A stretch of DNA of 64,000 nucleotides, taken from the NCBI GenBank assembly GCA_902806595.1, contig CADCXC010000010.1, positions 1,674,001-1,738,000 on the forward strand, written 5' to 3'. This document shows positions 32,155-43,621 of this stretch, one piece after another; the stretch's first letter is position 1; every line of letters starts with the position of its first letter. The stretch comes from Pyrenopolyporus hunteri (lineage: Eukaryota > Ascomycota > Sordariomycetes > Xylariales > Hypoxylaceae). The notes below the pieces were generated by a model, which was given only the letters and a program-made list of their open reading frames with translations, was not told where the DNA came from and did not search any database. Made by a program: the position numbers and the translations under genes.

Positions 32155-32522
32155 GGGATTGTGTAGGGTAGTCTATTATTTGGATAGTTACTTGGTAAGT
32201 ATATGTACCTGTGTTAGATGCTTTTCTGCTTCTTAGGTTCGCAACTAGGTGAATATGAACTGGAAGTTCAAGTGAGGTGAAGAAGTAAAGTCTAGTCTTA
32301 ACCCCGATCCGCCAATACCCCGGTCCGGGTGACCGTAAAGTGAATTTGACTACCTCCTTTTTCCATATTATTCTTCTATCCATATATATGGATCTGCGGG
32401 GTAGAGGTAACAAATTCACACCACAAACGGCGCATGAGAAAAATCACGCACGGCTTATAAGCAAAATTAAAACGCACTGCACTCGTCGATTGGTAAACAC
32501 CCACCAATCACAGGATCCTCAT
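32155..32522. other. Spacer between ATP-grasp gene and tRNA
   Basis: 368 bp of ordinary composition that should hold the 3' UTR of the upstream gene and the tRNA 5' flank. No gene seen. Confidence 0.5.
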
Positions 32523-32594
32523 GGTTTCCTGGTGTAATGGCTAGCACTGCGGATTCTGATTCCGCCAATCTGGGTTCGATTCCCAGGGAGACCT
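32523..32594 (+). tRNA. tRNA-Gln (anticodon CUG)
   Basis: A 72 nt cloverleaf without intron. The acceptor stem pairs GGTTTCC (32523-32529) with GGAGACC (32587-32593) with one G-U pair; D arm GTGTAATGGCTAGCAC; anticodon stem GCGGA/TCCGC with loop TTCTGAT, anticodon CTG at 32556-32558; T stem CTGGG/CCCAG around TTCGATT. Matches eukaryotic tRNA-Gln. A T run (CTCTTTTT) just downstream is the expected Pol III terminator. Confidence 0.95.
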
Positions 32595-33064
32595 CTCTTT
32601 TTGTCGATTTATTCCACATGTCGCGAAGCGAATCGCATATATATCTTCTTCTGGTCAAGTCGTATTAAGCATGAACCAGCTTCGCGTGGGTGGTTGCTCT
32701 ATTCTTTTCTAGGAAATGTCTTCTTCTCTGATATGAAGTATTGCTACTACTTATATCCTCGTGGGTCTAGTTATCGTGCAATTACTATATCTGTACCCAG
32801 AGTTCTGTGCCTTTTGACGTATTTTTTTATTTGGATTTGTTTGCTATACATGTATGGTACAGATGCGATTGTCGAATACAATCATGTATAATACAATCAC
32901 AGCCAATAAGATACCTATGTATGCGATCGGATGTCTGAACTAGGTCTCCTAGGCCAGAGGTACGCAATTGTCGTGCCTATCATGCCTCATGATCTTCATG
33001 TCCAGATAGTCCATCGAGTGTAGCATATCGTAAGCCCGAAAGAGGGGATATCCGTTACCCCTCC
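32595..33064. other. Spacer downstream of tRNA
   Basis: 470 bp between the tRNA terminator and the stop codon of the CX9C gene. A frame at 32601-32891 is open but has no recognisable content. Nothing else seen. Confidence 0.45.
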
Positions 33065-34108
33065 TCACTTGCCGCTGCTGAAAACTCCGGTGACCTTGTC
33101 CCACATCGTCTCCTCGCCCCTCTCCTTTCGCGCCAGCTTGTCCTGTTCTTGCTTCTTCCAGAGATCTTGCAACTGCGACGCGACCTCGGCCTTCGCTCGC
33201 CATTCGGCCCTGATAGCCTCCTCTTCCGCGGCTTTGTCTTCCTCGGCTACCTTTTGCAAACGCGACTTCAGGAACTCTTGCTGTTCCTTCGTCAGCTCCT
33301 CCTCTAGCGGCTGCTGTTGTTGCTGTTGCTGTTGCTGCGCCGCGATAGGCACCCTGGGTATTAACGGAGGGAATTGGGGAATCGGGCGTCCTTCCTGCTT
33401 CGCGGCGGCGATCTCGGCTTCTTGCGCCAACAGGCGATGATATAATGTGTCGGCGTGCATCTGGATATCTTCTTCGATTTCGGGAGAGCGGTTGTAGACG
33501 GAGAGGTAGCCTAGGGTTTTTAACAGTCTCTGGTCGTAAATACCCAAGGTTAGCATTGCACTTTTAAGATGATGTAGTATGTAAAGAGAGGGTATGAGAT
33601 ATATTGCACCCACCGTCTGCATCATATAGCACCTCTCGAACTTCTTGATCTGGTCGCGGCACATGGTCATACGCTCCGTGATCGTGGGATGATTCATACA
33701 GTTCCGCCAGTCGACCTGCTCGAGCGCGCAGTTCTCCAGCGCCGCCTTGCCGATCTGGCTCTTGCGCTCCTTGTAGCCGTCCAGCACATCCATCAACTTC
33801 TCATGGTCGGTCTTGGTTTCGGCCTCGATATCGCTCAGCGGCCGATACGTCTTCCAGAGATGCGCATAGCGCCCGTCCTGGAATTGGCTCTCTCTAGGCA
33901 CGACTCGTTGGGCTTGAGCTTCCCGCTGTTCTTCCTCCCGCTTCGCTGCAGCCGCCCGTTCGGCCTCTTTTGCGCTCGGTTCCGTCGTCGGCGGGGTGTT
34001 GTATTTCACGGGTGATTCTCGCTCGAGGAATTCGCGGAGCTTAGGGTCGAGCTTTCGCAGCGGGTCATCGCCTGAGCCCGACGCCCAAAAATTATCCCAC
34101 CAGCCCAT
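33065..34108 (-). CDS. Twin CX9C (CHCH-type) protein, probably mitochondrial intermembrane space
   Basis: Two exons on the minus strand, 34108-33614 and 33529-33065. The 84 nt intron (GTGGGT...ATGCTAACC...CCAG) keeps frame, so it also reads through as a 28-residue hydrophobic insert, which I reject as coding because it carries a branch point and acceptor. The product is 319 residues. Seen: Cys127 and Cys137 (CX9C), Cys150 and Cys160 (CX9C), 12 residues apart, the twin CX9C hairpin that is oxidised by Mia40 in the intermembrane space. Flanking parts are Glu/Lys/Arg/Gln-rich coiled coil with a polyglutamine run of nine, and the N-terminus starts MGWWDNFW. Known twin CX9C proteins assemble respiratory complexes or shape cristae; this one is longer than most and I cannot name it. 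Confidence 0.8.
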   Translation of the reverse strand: MGWWDNFWASGSGDDPLRKLDPKLREFLERESPVKYNTPPTTEPSAKEAERAAAAKREEEQREAQAQRVVPRESQFQDGRYAHLWKTYRPLSDIEAETKTDHEKLMDVLDGYKERKSQIGKAALENCALEQVDWRNCMNHPTITERMTMCRDQIKKFERCYMMQTVGAIYLIPSLYILHHLKSAMLTLGIYDQRLLKTLGYLSVYNRSPEIEEDIQMHADTLYHRLLAQEAEIAAAKQEGRPIPQFPPLIPRVPIAAQQQQQQQQQPLEEELTKEQQEFLKSRLQKVAEEDKAAEEEAIRAEWRAKAEVASQLQDLWKKQEQDKLARKERGEETMWDKVTGVFSSGK

Positions 34109-35813
34109 GTCAAACCACGAGTTCTAGGCAAGAATATTTGGCGATTAGCTTCTAGAGGAGCTCTCTATGGAAAAGAGCGTGAGAGGTGCGTAATGACCAA
34201 AATTCGTTATCGATATCGTTACCGGTAAACTATATGCGTGTAGGAGCAGGTATCTATATATCGAGGGTTGGACTATATCCATGATAACATCACCCCTTTC
34301 GTAAGTGCCATCATAAATGCTAAGTATTAAAGACAGCGGTCAATTTTCTATTCCATTAATATACTATCTTTGTGATTCTAAATTTTTAGCTATAGTCTAC
34401 TGTGAATTGAAAAACGGTTACTGATAACCCCTTCTAATTTTCTCTACGGCCGCCGAGTTAATTTGCTTAATCACATACCGTACTCTACTGACCATAAGCC
34501 TTTACTTGGTCAGTTTGCTCTATGGCAAGTGCTTTTATCCTTGGTTCCCCTCCATCAGCTTGTGATATATAGTGTTATAACCTCCCCTTAGCTCCAAGAC
34601 GCTCATATTTAGATTCGATCATTCATTATGCTAGCATATGCTGTCTTATATTGCTAGACGAGTTGGGGACTAAACGATGTAAATCTGTAACTGTAACCCT
34701 GCCGCTATACGCGCTTCAATCGGGATTGTATACGGTGCGAAATGTTGCGTAAAAGTCTATAAATCACATCTCTCCTTATATAACAGTATTATAATTAATA
34801 AAATCGGCATAGAATTTATAAAGCAGGTTCTGGGGAACAGATATAGAGGTTAGCCTCATACAACATCACAGGAGTCAGTGCCGTTGCCTTGAGGAGCATA
34901 GTACGTCTACAGGGCTGGGGTTATTCCCGAGAAGGTAAATGATGTCTAGGGATAACCTTCTAAGATACCTAGGTAGGAGAGGATATTTAATTGTCATGTT
35001 GTGGACATAATGAGACATACGTCTCTGTCCCCATTCACTACCTCTGTATACCTGAGCCTTCGGTCTGGACAGTTTGGCTAGCGTGACAATAGAGTTGTTC
35101 CCCTCGATTTATAGTTGACCTTGTCATAATAAAGGACGCAGGTCCACCATCAAATTCAGAGATGGAAAACTTATTCATGTTGGGACTTATCTATATAGTG
35201 AGGATAAACGTAAATCGTGTTTGTCTTTCCCCGCCCTGCATTACGATAATAGAGAACGGACAAACCATAGTGGTTTGTCAGAGATAGCTTAAGTTGGAGA
35301 TGACTGTAAATAGTCATAGGGAATCGCTCTAGCAGGTAAAGCCCTGTCATAATCCTACGTGGACTATGACACCTACGCACTAGACGATCTTGCTTCTAAG
35401 ACAAGCAGTTTTCTAATCGCCTGGGTATATGATCAAACGATTGGTTATAATGAGGAAGCCATCCTACTCATGATTAGAATAGGACATGAGATATCCGACT
35501 TGGGAGTAGGCTCTGCTGGTTTTTTTTTTTTTACTGAGATATGGTCTCAAAGGCTTGGGTACCTCGCCTACAGAGGGGGGAGGAGCTAATTACTTGTCAG
35601 CCAATCCCTCGCATTTAGTAGATAGGCTGTTTCTGATTATATCACGGGCCCGAAGGACTGAAGATAGAATTTGGTGTATCCTTTTTTATTTCTCAGAACT
35701 GCCGATGCTACATCTCTGTGCCCTGGCAGAAAGCCTATGAATCACCTGTTCCGAATCTGAGATGAAGAACCATGAAGCAACAACGCCATCGATGCCCTGG
35801 AAAGATCCCCAAC
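34109..35813. other. Long intergenic spacer
   Basis: About 1.7 kb between the CX9C gene start and the end of the S11 gene. Moderately AT-rich, with a TACCTAGGTAGG motif near 34966. Frames at 35171-35740 on both strands show no recognisable protein. A 12-base T run at 35520-35531 is present. No RNA gene was recognised. Confidence 0.45.
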
Positions 35814-36638
35814 CTAGAATTTGCTGAACTTCTTTACCGCCTTGCCGGTTCGGGGAAGCACACGAAGAACGTTAAACCGAACCTGTCGCGTCATACCAGT
35901 CAGTATTTGGTGCCAATTTCAATAGTACATCGTTCGCGGCGTAGCTAAACACCGCTCTCGTTGGGCGACCGGGTGATAACATACTGTCTTGCTTAGGGGT
36001 CTGCACTGGCCAACCGTAACCTGGTCACCCTCCTCGACACGGAAGGCGGGCGAGACGTGCGCGGCCAGGTTCTTGTGTCGCTTCTCGTATCGGGCATACT
36101 TGGGGATGAACTTGAGGTACTCGCGTCGGATGATAACGGTTCGGTGCATCTTAGTCGAGACGACGGTGCCGGTCAGGATACGGCCACGGATAGAGACGAG
36201 ACCGGTGAAAGGGCACTTCTTGTCTGGGTTGGTAGCCAAATTAGCCTCGCCCTCTTCATCGTTCATTGAATCTAGCCCGAAGCTGCGGATTTCGCGTAAT
36301 TTCAAGCATCTCGTAAGGTAATTTAAATGACCCAATCGACAAGAGATAACCAGCGCCGAATGCCTCCTTTGCGAATCTTCGCGTCACGTACCGATGTAGC
36401 TGCCCTCAATCGCGGTCTTGGGGGTTCGGAAACCGAGACCGACGTCCTTGTACCATCTTCGACCACCCTAGAGGAAGGATGGTGGTTAGCAGGTTGCTTC
36501 ATTAGTGCCGCGGAGGGGGACACGTCGTCGCCTCACCTTGCCGGGCCTCGAGGACTTGGCCTTGATCTTGGAGTTCTGGAAGATATGGGGCTGCTTCTGG
36601 AAAGCACGCTCCGACTGCACAGTCAATTCCGTCGCCAT
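35814..36638 (-). CDS. RPS11: 40S ribosomal protein S11 (uS17)
   Basis: Four exons on the minus strand, 36638-36537, 36467-36392, 36223-35985 and 35882-35814, with introns of 69, 168 and 102 nt, encode 161 residues, the standard length. Seen: MATELTVQSERAFQKQPHIF, GGRRWYKDVGLGFRTPKTAI, DKKCPFTGLVSIRGRILTGT, MHRTVIIRREYLKF, VSPAFRVEEGDQVTVGQCRP and the tail VLRVLPRTGKAVKKF, matching the eukaryotic S11 protein throughout. Known: a component of the small ribosomal subunit that binds 18S rRNA. The 102 nt final intron (GTATGT...CGACAG) carries an apparent stop in the intron, so splicing is needed. It is divergent from the Spc7 gene. Confidence 0.97.
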
Positions 36639-37377
36639 GTTTGCGATGTTTTGTCGAGGTCGCAAATGTGGTTGGGTTACGGAATTGGGGTGGTGGTGTT
36701 GATGTTGTAGTTGCGGATTTGCGATGCGAAAACTTCCCGAGAATGAAAATTGGGAAAATCCCAAAAGTTTAGTTGTGTGGGCTCGCTTGTGGGATGTGGG
36801 GACCCACTGGTGAGGGAGGTTCAGCCCGATGTGGCTTTGATGCTATGACAGAACAAGCAGGGCTAGTAGATTTACGTAATCTGGATAGCGCTTACTCCCC
36901 AATGGGTTTGCAGTCTAAGCTTGGACCATATGGACCTAAGCTGCCAAGGTACCTGGATACCTAGGTACCTACGCACGGGCGCCGTTTGACAATTTGCCCA
37001 GTGGACCTCTTATCATTTTATCTCAATGCCCCCACCAAAATCCAATGTTTACAAACAACCCTTGTCCTGTCGACGCGATCATCAAAACCACTCTAACTTC
37101 CTTCATGCGGAAGTCAATCAGCTCGACGCTACCAACCAATTCTCTCCTACTCTTTACCACCAGAATTAAGGGTAGCACAGCGCAATTCACAATTTCTTCA
37201 AGACTCCTAGTAGCTAGGGCCTTGTAATTGTTTACCTTAGAACATCAACGACGTCATATGCGACAACGCAACTGACGCGGCTCAGATACCTTACTCATTA
37301 GCCACGCCATAAGAGTATGGGTTATCATTCTCTCCTCAGTACTTAACGTAAACCCTGTCTCCTTCTATACCGCCGAC
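36639..37377. other. Divergent promoter region of RPS11 and SPC7
   Basis: 739 bp between the two start codons. Contains GGTACCTGGATACCTAGGTACC at 36947-36968, a dense copy of the window-wide motif, near the middle of the shared promoter. No gene seen. Confidence 0.6.
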
Positions 37378-40300
37378 ATGTCTGGTCGTAACGATTCAAC
37401 CGTCCCGTCCACGCGACGACCGCGAAAATCAACCGGACACTCGCCTGTGCGAAAGAAGATGGAGAAAGAAAACATCACAGTTGATGTGGCTAGTTCTTTG
37501 GCTGGTAATGGAGGCCGAAAGAAATCACGAAGCAAAAGTGTCGGCCCCGGCGGCTTGGATGCTCTGAAGCCTGGATCCGGAAATAGACGCGTGGTATGCG
37601 ATACTGCTCCCAACAATGCCAAAACACATGGCCAACTCACAACCCAAAAACAGTCTTTAGCTGCTCCCTCTCGACCGCCACCGAGATCGATCCTCAAACC
37701 CACGATGCCTTTGCTCCAGGAGATTCCCTCGTACAAATCTAAACAGTCTTCTCGAACCTCACCACCCTCATTAACCGTCCAAGGAGCGGATAAGCTACCA
37801 AATCCTTTCCAGACTGACGACTTGAAATCATCCGGCACCAAGATTGCGGTACGAACCGAAGAAGAGCAGCAGGCGGCTGCGCGCGAAAGAGAAGAACAGG
37901 AGAGAGCTCAGCTAGAAAAAGAGATTAATGATCGCCGCGAGGCTCGTAGGAAGTCTCTTGCCAACCGAAGAGTGTCGTTCGCGGCCGAGGCCACTCTCCA
38001 TACCTTTCACGAGGTAGAATATATGCAAGACTCTACTACTTCGACCGACTCGACAAGAAGAGCGTCGTCGCTCGCCGCCCAATCGCCTGGCTCCGCTGCT
38101 CCGGGCTCGGGGGCCTCAGATCCGCTCTCAACTCACCGCGACCAAGCCGACGACATTGTTCCAGGTTCCCCAGAGCACCAACCGGACATCAATCAGAACA
38201 GAAGGCGCAGAAGCTCGGGTGTTGCATCGCTTGGGTTTAACAGCCAGAATGACGACACAATGGCCTCGAGCATTTACAGCTCGGACTCCGAAGCGACAGA
38301 TGGCGTAATTGAAGCGCAGGAAGAGATCGGTTCGGATTCTGGCAGCGATTCAGATGCTGATGGTGTGTCTATGGACCTTGACGTCGATGAGGTTACAGCC
38401 ACCTCGGTTGCCTCTGCTATGTCTGTTCGTTCGGATTTTACTACTGGTTCGAATGACACCTTAAATACAGCGCTTCGACTTGCCTCCCGACGGGCCGAAT
38501 CCCAGAGGTTTGATGAGGAGGAAGAAATCATCCCCTCATTTGGGTGGGCTAGGAAGCCTGCTCCAAAAACAGCAAACTCGGCTCAAGGCCAGGATACTTT
38601 ACAGACCTTATCGGGTGCTACCCGCTCACAGGACAACAACGATCATGAAGATACCGATGCCGTGGACATGGACATGGATATGGATATGACAAATGCTGTG
38701 GGTGGCATTATTAGGGCCAACGTTGGTTCCCTGGAGGATGCTCAGGAGGAGGAGATGTCAATGGACGTCACTCGAGCGTTAGGTGGTATTCTCCCTCCGC
38801 GCAACAAGACACACGACATACAGCAAACTAGCCCCGGCAAAACCGGAGACGATTCGATGAGTGAGGACGCTCCCATGGATTTTACTATGGCGGTTGGTGG
38901 TATTCAAAAAGTCCCGCAATCGGAGAACAATTCCTTTGTGGAAGACGAAGACATGTCTATGGAGCTCACCACTGTTATGGGTGGAGTCTTCCCCGGGAAA
39001 AGACTCGATGCCTCCACCAGAAAGGCGCCTCACAGCCGACGCCGCACCATTGCAACTGGTGATGACGAAGCAACTATGGACATGACGGTCGGAGTTGGTC
39101 GTATTCTTCCTTCTAACGATGGAGATGAAGATGACGAGGATGCTACAATGGGGATGGATATGACTATGGCGATGGGCGGAATCATCAAGGGCCCACCTTC
39201 TGCTAAAGAAAGGGCCGAGGCAAGACACCTCATGGAGCGGGAAGTTGACGAGGATGACAATGTACCGGCATTAAACTCGTCTGCTAAACGACGATTATCC
39301 GCTGTCATTTCTGGCACAAACACCTCCGAAACAGGGAGTCCAGGCTTGTCCGCATTTCGGGGCAAGGGGCTCCGCCGTACCAATGAATGGCGTGGATCTA
39401 CAACCCCGAAAAGCAGCTCACCTGTGCGAGATGTAACTACACCCAGGTCTATGAACGCAGCCCAGCCGGGCACTCCCAACACGCAAGGACCTCGAACTCC
39501 ATTGGGGAGTTCACCCTTGAGGATGCCAAAATCGCCTTCTACTTCGACCGCTCAACGTGATTCAGGTGCATCCTCCTCAACGCCTAAGTCCATCTCGAAG
39601 AGTGGTCGCATGTCGATTTTCCAGCAGGATCCCGCAACCGGTGTATCGACGCCCCGAGTTGTCTTGACTCCTCAAAAGAGGCGACTTTCAGGTATAGGCG
39701 CTGATCGACCCGGTCTCGGATCTCCGAAGGTGGCTGCAATTTTTGACCGGCGCGAATCTATCGGTGACGCAGCAGACGACTTCGTTCCCCGCGAGGGTCC
39801 CAGGTCCGTCACCTTTGCTGATCCTCGTGCTATGGAGGACGAAGTGGACCGAGAACGCCAACGCGAAGCAGAAAAGGAAAACGGTCGCAAAGCCCTCGAG
39901 AGGGAAGCAGACGGCGGGGAAGACGAAAACACAACCGCAAGCCTGAAAGATATGATTTCTAGCATGACGCCCAAGAAGAACCCCCTTAAGGGACGCAAGA
40001 GCCTGCACGTAGGTAGTGCCAAAGGTCTCCTCGGTAAACGCCCCGCCGAGCTTGATAATGAGGAGGAGGACGCTGAGGAACGGGATGGAATCAAGCGGCT
40101 TAAAAATCACCAAAGCAGTCCTGTCAAGAATGTGCGCTTGCATGCGCCTCCTTCGAAGGCTGAAACGACAGGACGGGTGACCCGATCTGCTAGCAGAGCC
40201 TCGGAAGATGTCAATGACAACCGAGTCACTTCGACGCCAGCGCTTTCACCTAAGAAAACACCCGCCACCGCGCCGTCTCCCCGAGCTAAAGATCGCTTCA

Positions 40301-41991
40301 AGGATGTAGATTCCGATCATCCGACTAGCACTCTCAATTTTGATAAGTCACACACCATGCCCGACGCCGACGCAGAAGTGGATGACGACGGGGAGCGAAT
40401 CCATCTTCAAGACTTCTTAAACATGACCAATATACGCTTCATGGAGTTGACTACAACGAAACGAAGGCACACTCAAGCCCCTGCCAGCGCGATAGACGAC
40501 GCTGCACGCTCGGAAGACAACATCTCTCTAGAGCGATGTGTTGTGGCGGGTGCTTGCACGGTCCCCATGTTAGAATTATACCAACATGTAAGTATGTCCG
40601 CAAATTCCGGGAGAATGACGGGTGCTAACTGGATTTAGTCTTGCCGAGAACTGAAGAAATATATCTCGGAGGGCAGAAGAATCGTTCGCGAGATCGAGAC
40701 GGAGACTCTAGAAGAGAACCCGCCGCTATTTAAGGAATACATCTCAGCGACACCTGAATACAAGCTCTTCCTAGACAACCAGTTCAAGAACGTCAAGACA
40801 CACGCGCGACTACTGAGCAAAGCCATGTGGTACGAATGGCGCATGAAGCTGCAGGACGGGCTTAAAGAGGGTCTGCTCAAGATCGAAGAGGGCATGACTG
40901 CTGACGAGCAGCTATTGCGCAAGGAGCAAGATCTACTCGATTCAATTCTGCCTAAGCTAGTGGAGCAATTCGAATCATTAGAGGTGGAGCACGGCAACCT
41001 GCAATCTGCCGCGGACGAACTGGCGGACTGCGACCCCGGAGAGCTCGAAGCTGCTCGGACCGAACTTACAGACCTTGACGCAGATATCGAGGCCAAATTG
41101 CGGAAGATTGAGCAGCTAAGTCAAGAACTAGGCGAGACCGAGTCCGAGATAAGCGAGCTACAGCAGAAGAAGAAAGAATGCATTTCCGACATAGAGGAGG
41201 CTGAGAAAGTCCGCGAGCAATGCAGGGGTTGGACTGCTAGCGAGGTTAACTCTTACAAACGTCAGTGTCTCCCGCCGTCCCCGATTTACTATGATATATT
41301 ACCGAATAGCTAACTGTGGGGAATAGGCCAAGTCGAAGACCTGGAGAAGAAATACGGCTGGGTCATCACGGGCTCAAACGGAAGCTCGATATCGATAACA
41401 TACCGAAAGGAAATCGAGCTTGTATTTGACGCCTACTCTTTCACGGGCCGAAAGCCCGAGAACTCCCCGGTTGATCTGTGGTACATTGCAGCCAATCGGG
41501 AGCTAGACCCGCGACCGGCCACTCCGGAAAAGGAATTTTTTGTACAGTGCATCCGGGATCATATTCGCGGATTGGTCCAAGCGCAGACCAAGCCAAAAGC
41601 GCTCTTGGAGATGGTCAGTGCGGGATGGAAGAAGGCCAATCACGTCGCGAGAAACGTGCGGCTCTTAGACACTACGTACCGAGTCAACGTCACCAAAACT
41701 TCGGATTCATCTATCGCGATCCGTCTGCCTCTACTACTCTTCGAATTAAAGACGAAGATAGAAATATCATTTAACCTACGTGGCCAGAGTACCGCGGATG
41801 GTATAGAGGTCATCGTCACGCCGCAGGCCCGAGTGGTTTACGGCGAACAATTCAAGGTAGATAAAATTATCGAATTCCTCGCGGCCAGGGTCGGCACGCG
41901 TGTTATTACCAAGGAGGAGGACCAGAGTGTCGAGTCCTGGGTGGACGTCGTCCTCGAGCTTCACGACAAGCTCAAGAAAGGAGGGAAATGA
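37378..41991 (+). CDS. SPC7: Spc7 / KNL1 outer kinetochore scaffold
   Basis: Three exons, 37378-40587, 40639-41260 and 41327-41991, with introns of 51 and 66 nt, encode 1,498 residues. Seen: an N-terminal RVSF at residues 198-201 (a PP1-docking motif), then six MELT-like repeats of the fungal form MDMTxxxGGI beginning near 437, 462, 500, 528, 567 and 593, a Ser/Pro/Lys-rich middle, then the conserved coiled-coil region (ELYQHSCRELKKYI, KAMWYEWRMKLQDGLKEGLL) and a C-terminal RWD-type domain (KKYGWVITGSNG, WVDVVLELHDKL). Known: phosphorylated MELT repeats recruit Bub1-Bub3 for the spindle checkpoint, PP1 silences it, and the C-terminus binds Mis12. Length and order agree with ascomycete Spc7. 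Splice sites keep frame and conserved sequence. Confidence 0.92.
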
Positions 41992-43621
41992 TGTGAACGG
42001 GGGTTGTGTCTATTGTCCTTCCAGCTACTACTCCTGTTCTACTATAATGACTTATGACCATAGTTCACGAGTATCAAGCATAGCTTTAACAAGCAAGGGG
42101 AGTTAGTCGTTGTACCATTAGGGCATATACCACTACTAGTCTATTATATTACTTGTTTTAACATTAAAAATCCTATTTTCTATGCTCTTCGTAACGTGAA
42201 ACCCCTAGTTATAATCGAATCCTTTTCATTAATATGTCTCTTGAAGCCCTTGAATTAATACATGACCTCCTTCGCGAGTGGAGGAGAACACATATTAAGC
42301 ATGACAAGACGAGTTACACCATAGCATTAATATAGTATCATCCACTCTACAAACACGATTCCGGCTACGTTAACTACCGAATTATCTACTACCCGTTTCA
42401 ATAACTCCCTGTAGAAACAGGTTTAGGGTACGTATATCAAGCACAGAAATATTAAGGTCATCAATTAATCGGGGAGGTACCTCAGCACTTGAACTAGCCG
42501 GGCTAGGTGACGAGGTTTGAATACCTATAGACAGGCGATTATGCTAAAAAAATTGCACGAATCGACAAAGTGTAGCTAAAGGTACGAGAATACTCGAATG
42601 ATACTTCTAATAACTATCGAATGTATTTCTACCAGTACAGAAAGCGAAGCTCTAGTACGTGTACAGCAGCAAAAACAAGTAGAATAGGAAGATTACGGGC
42701 GTTGTTATGGGAAAATCAACTAGCAACTGGAGGTACGGCGCTTGGTGGAAATACGTTTCGAAATCACAGGTATCCCGAAGAGAAAAAATAAACAGATAAT
42801 AAATACCTACTCTTGGTACGTACCTGCGCATGTGTGGCAGAATCAGAGGGTACTTGATCTTCGATGTGTTAAATAAGGCTGTAGCTAACCTAGGAGACGC
42901 ATAGGTATCTACGTACACCTATGTAGGTGATTTACATATACATGGTACAGAGGGTATTTCTGATTTTTGATTCTGGAATCGTGCGGTACCTTTAGGGGTA
43001 CCGGCACGCGGTTGGAGGAGGAGGAGGCTCCGGATATACATAAATACTTGATCACATCTAAGGGAGGATTTCGTGTAGGTAGCGCCCTGATTGGAGCGGG
43101 GAGGTAGATGTACTGATGTGGGTAGAAGTACGAAAAATAAAAAAGGCGATGTAAATGCGTACCTTCGGGTAGTTTTTGCGTAAATCAGGCGTATATTGGT
43201 GCGTAGCCGCGGTACATGCTGATGTATATTGGCATGTATTTTGGTATATATATATATTTAATCACCATCGAACGGCAAGAACGAGCAGGATCAGTGGTCT
43301 TTAGAGGGGCAACGAGCAAGTATTAGGGAGAAGCAAACTGATTTAGAGCCTGGTTGCTATGCAGACGCGTAGGTACCAGTCGCACCTTCCGTTGCAGAGT
43401 TACCAGAGCTTGCTGCCGCTTCCTAGGAAACGAAATCACCACACGCTCGGTTTCTCCCACCGACGAGTATTTAAACAGAATTTCCCTCTCTCTCTTTCGA
43501 AATTTTTTTTTCTCTCCTCTTCATCATCTTCTGATACGCGATCGCATTCTGCAAAGCCATCAAAAGCCTAGCATACTGCAAAAGCATTCATACATCTGCG
43601 CATTAAGCATTACCGTTCACA
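41992..43621. other. Long intergenic spacer
   Basis: About 1.6 kb. Contains a hairpin at 42980-43008 (CGTGC-GGTACC / GGTACC-G-GCACG around TTTAGG) and a TATATATATATTTAATC stretch near 43245 that may be the promoter TATA of the gene at 43622. Frames at 42652-42918 and 43354-43638 lack recognisable content. No RNA gene recognised. Confidence 0.45.
42980..43008. other. Inverted repeat with KpnI-type palindromes
   Basis: CGTGCGGTACC (42980-42990) pairs with GGTACC-G-GCACG (42997-43008): an 11 bp stem with one bulged G and a 6 nt loop TTTAGG. It contains the GGTACC core of the window-wide motif, so it may reflect that motif rather than an RNA structure. Confidence 0.5.

Noticed and set aside
31122..32171. 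Long alternative frames across the ATP-grasp gene (both strands)
   Set aside because: High third-position GC removes stop codons in other frames; only the plus-strand frame shows family motifs.
33530..33613. 28-residue hydrophobic insert in the twin CX9C protein
   Set aside because: The 84 nt are an in-frame intron (GTGGGT donor, ATGCTAACC branch point, CAG acceptor), and removal gives a continuous reading MQTRLLKTLGYL.
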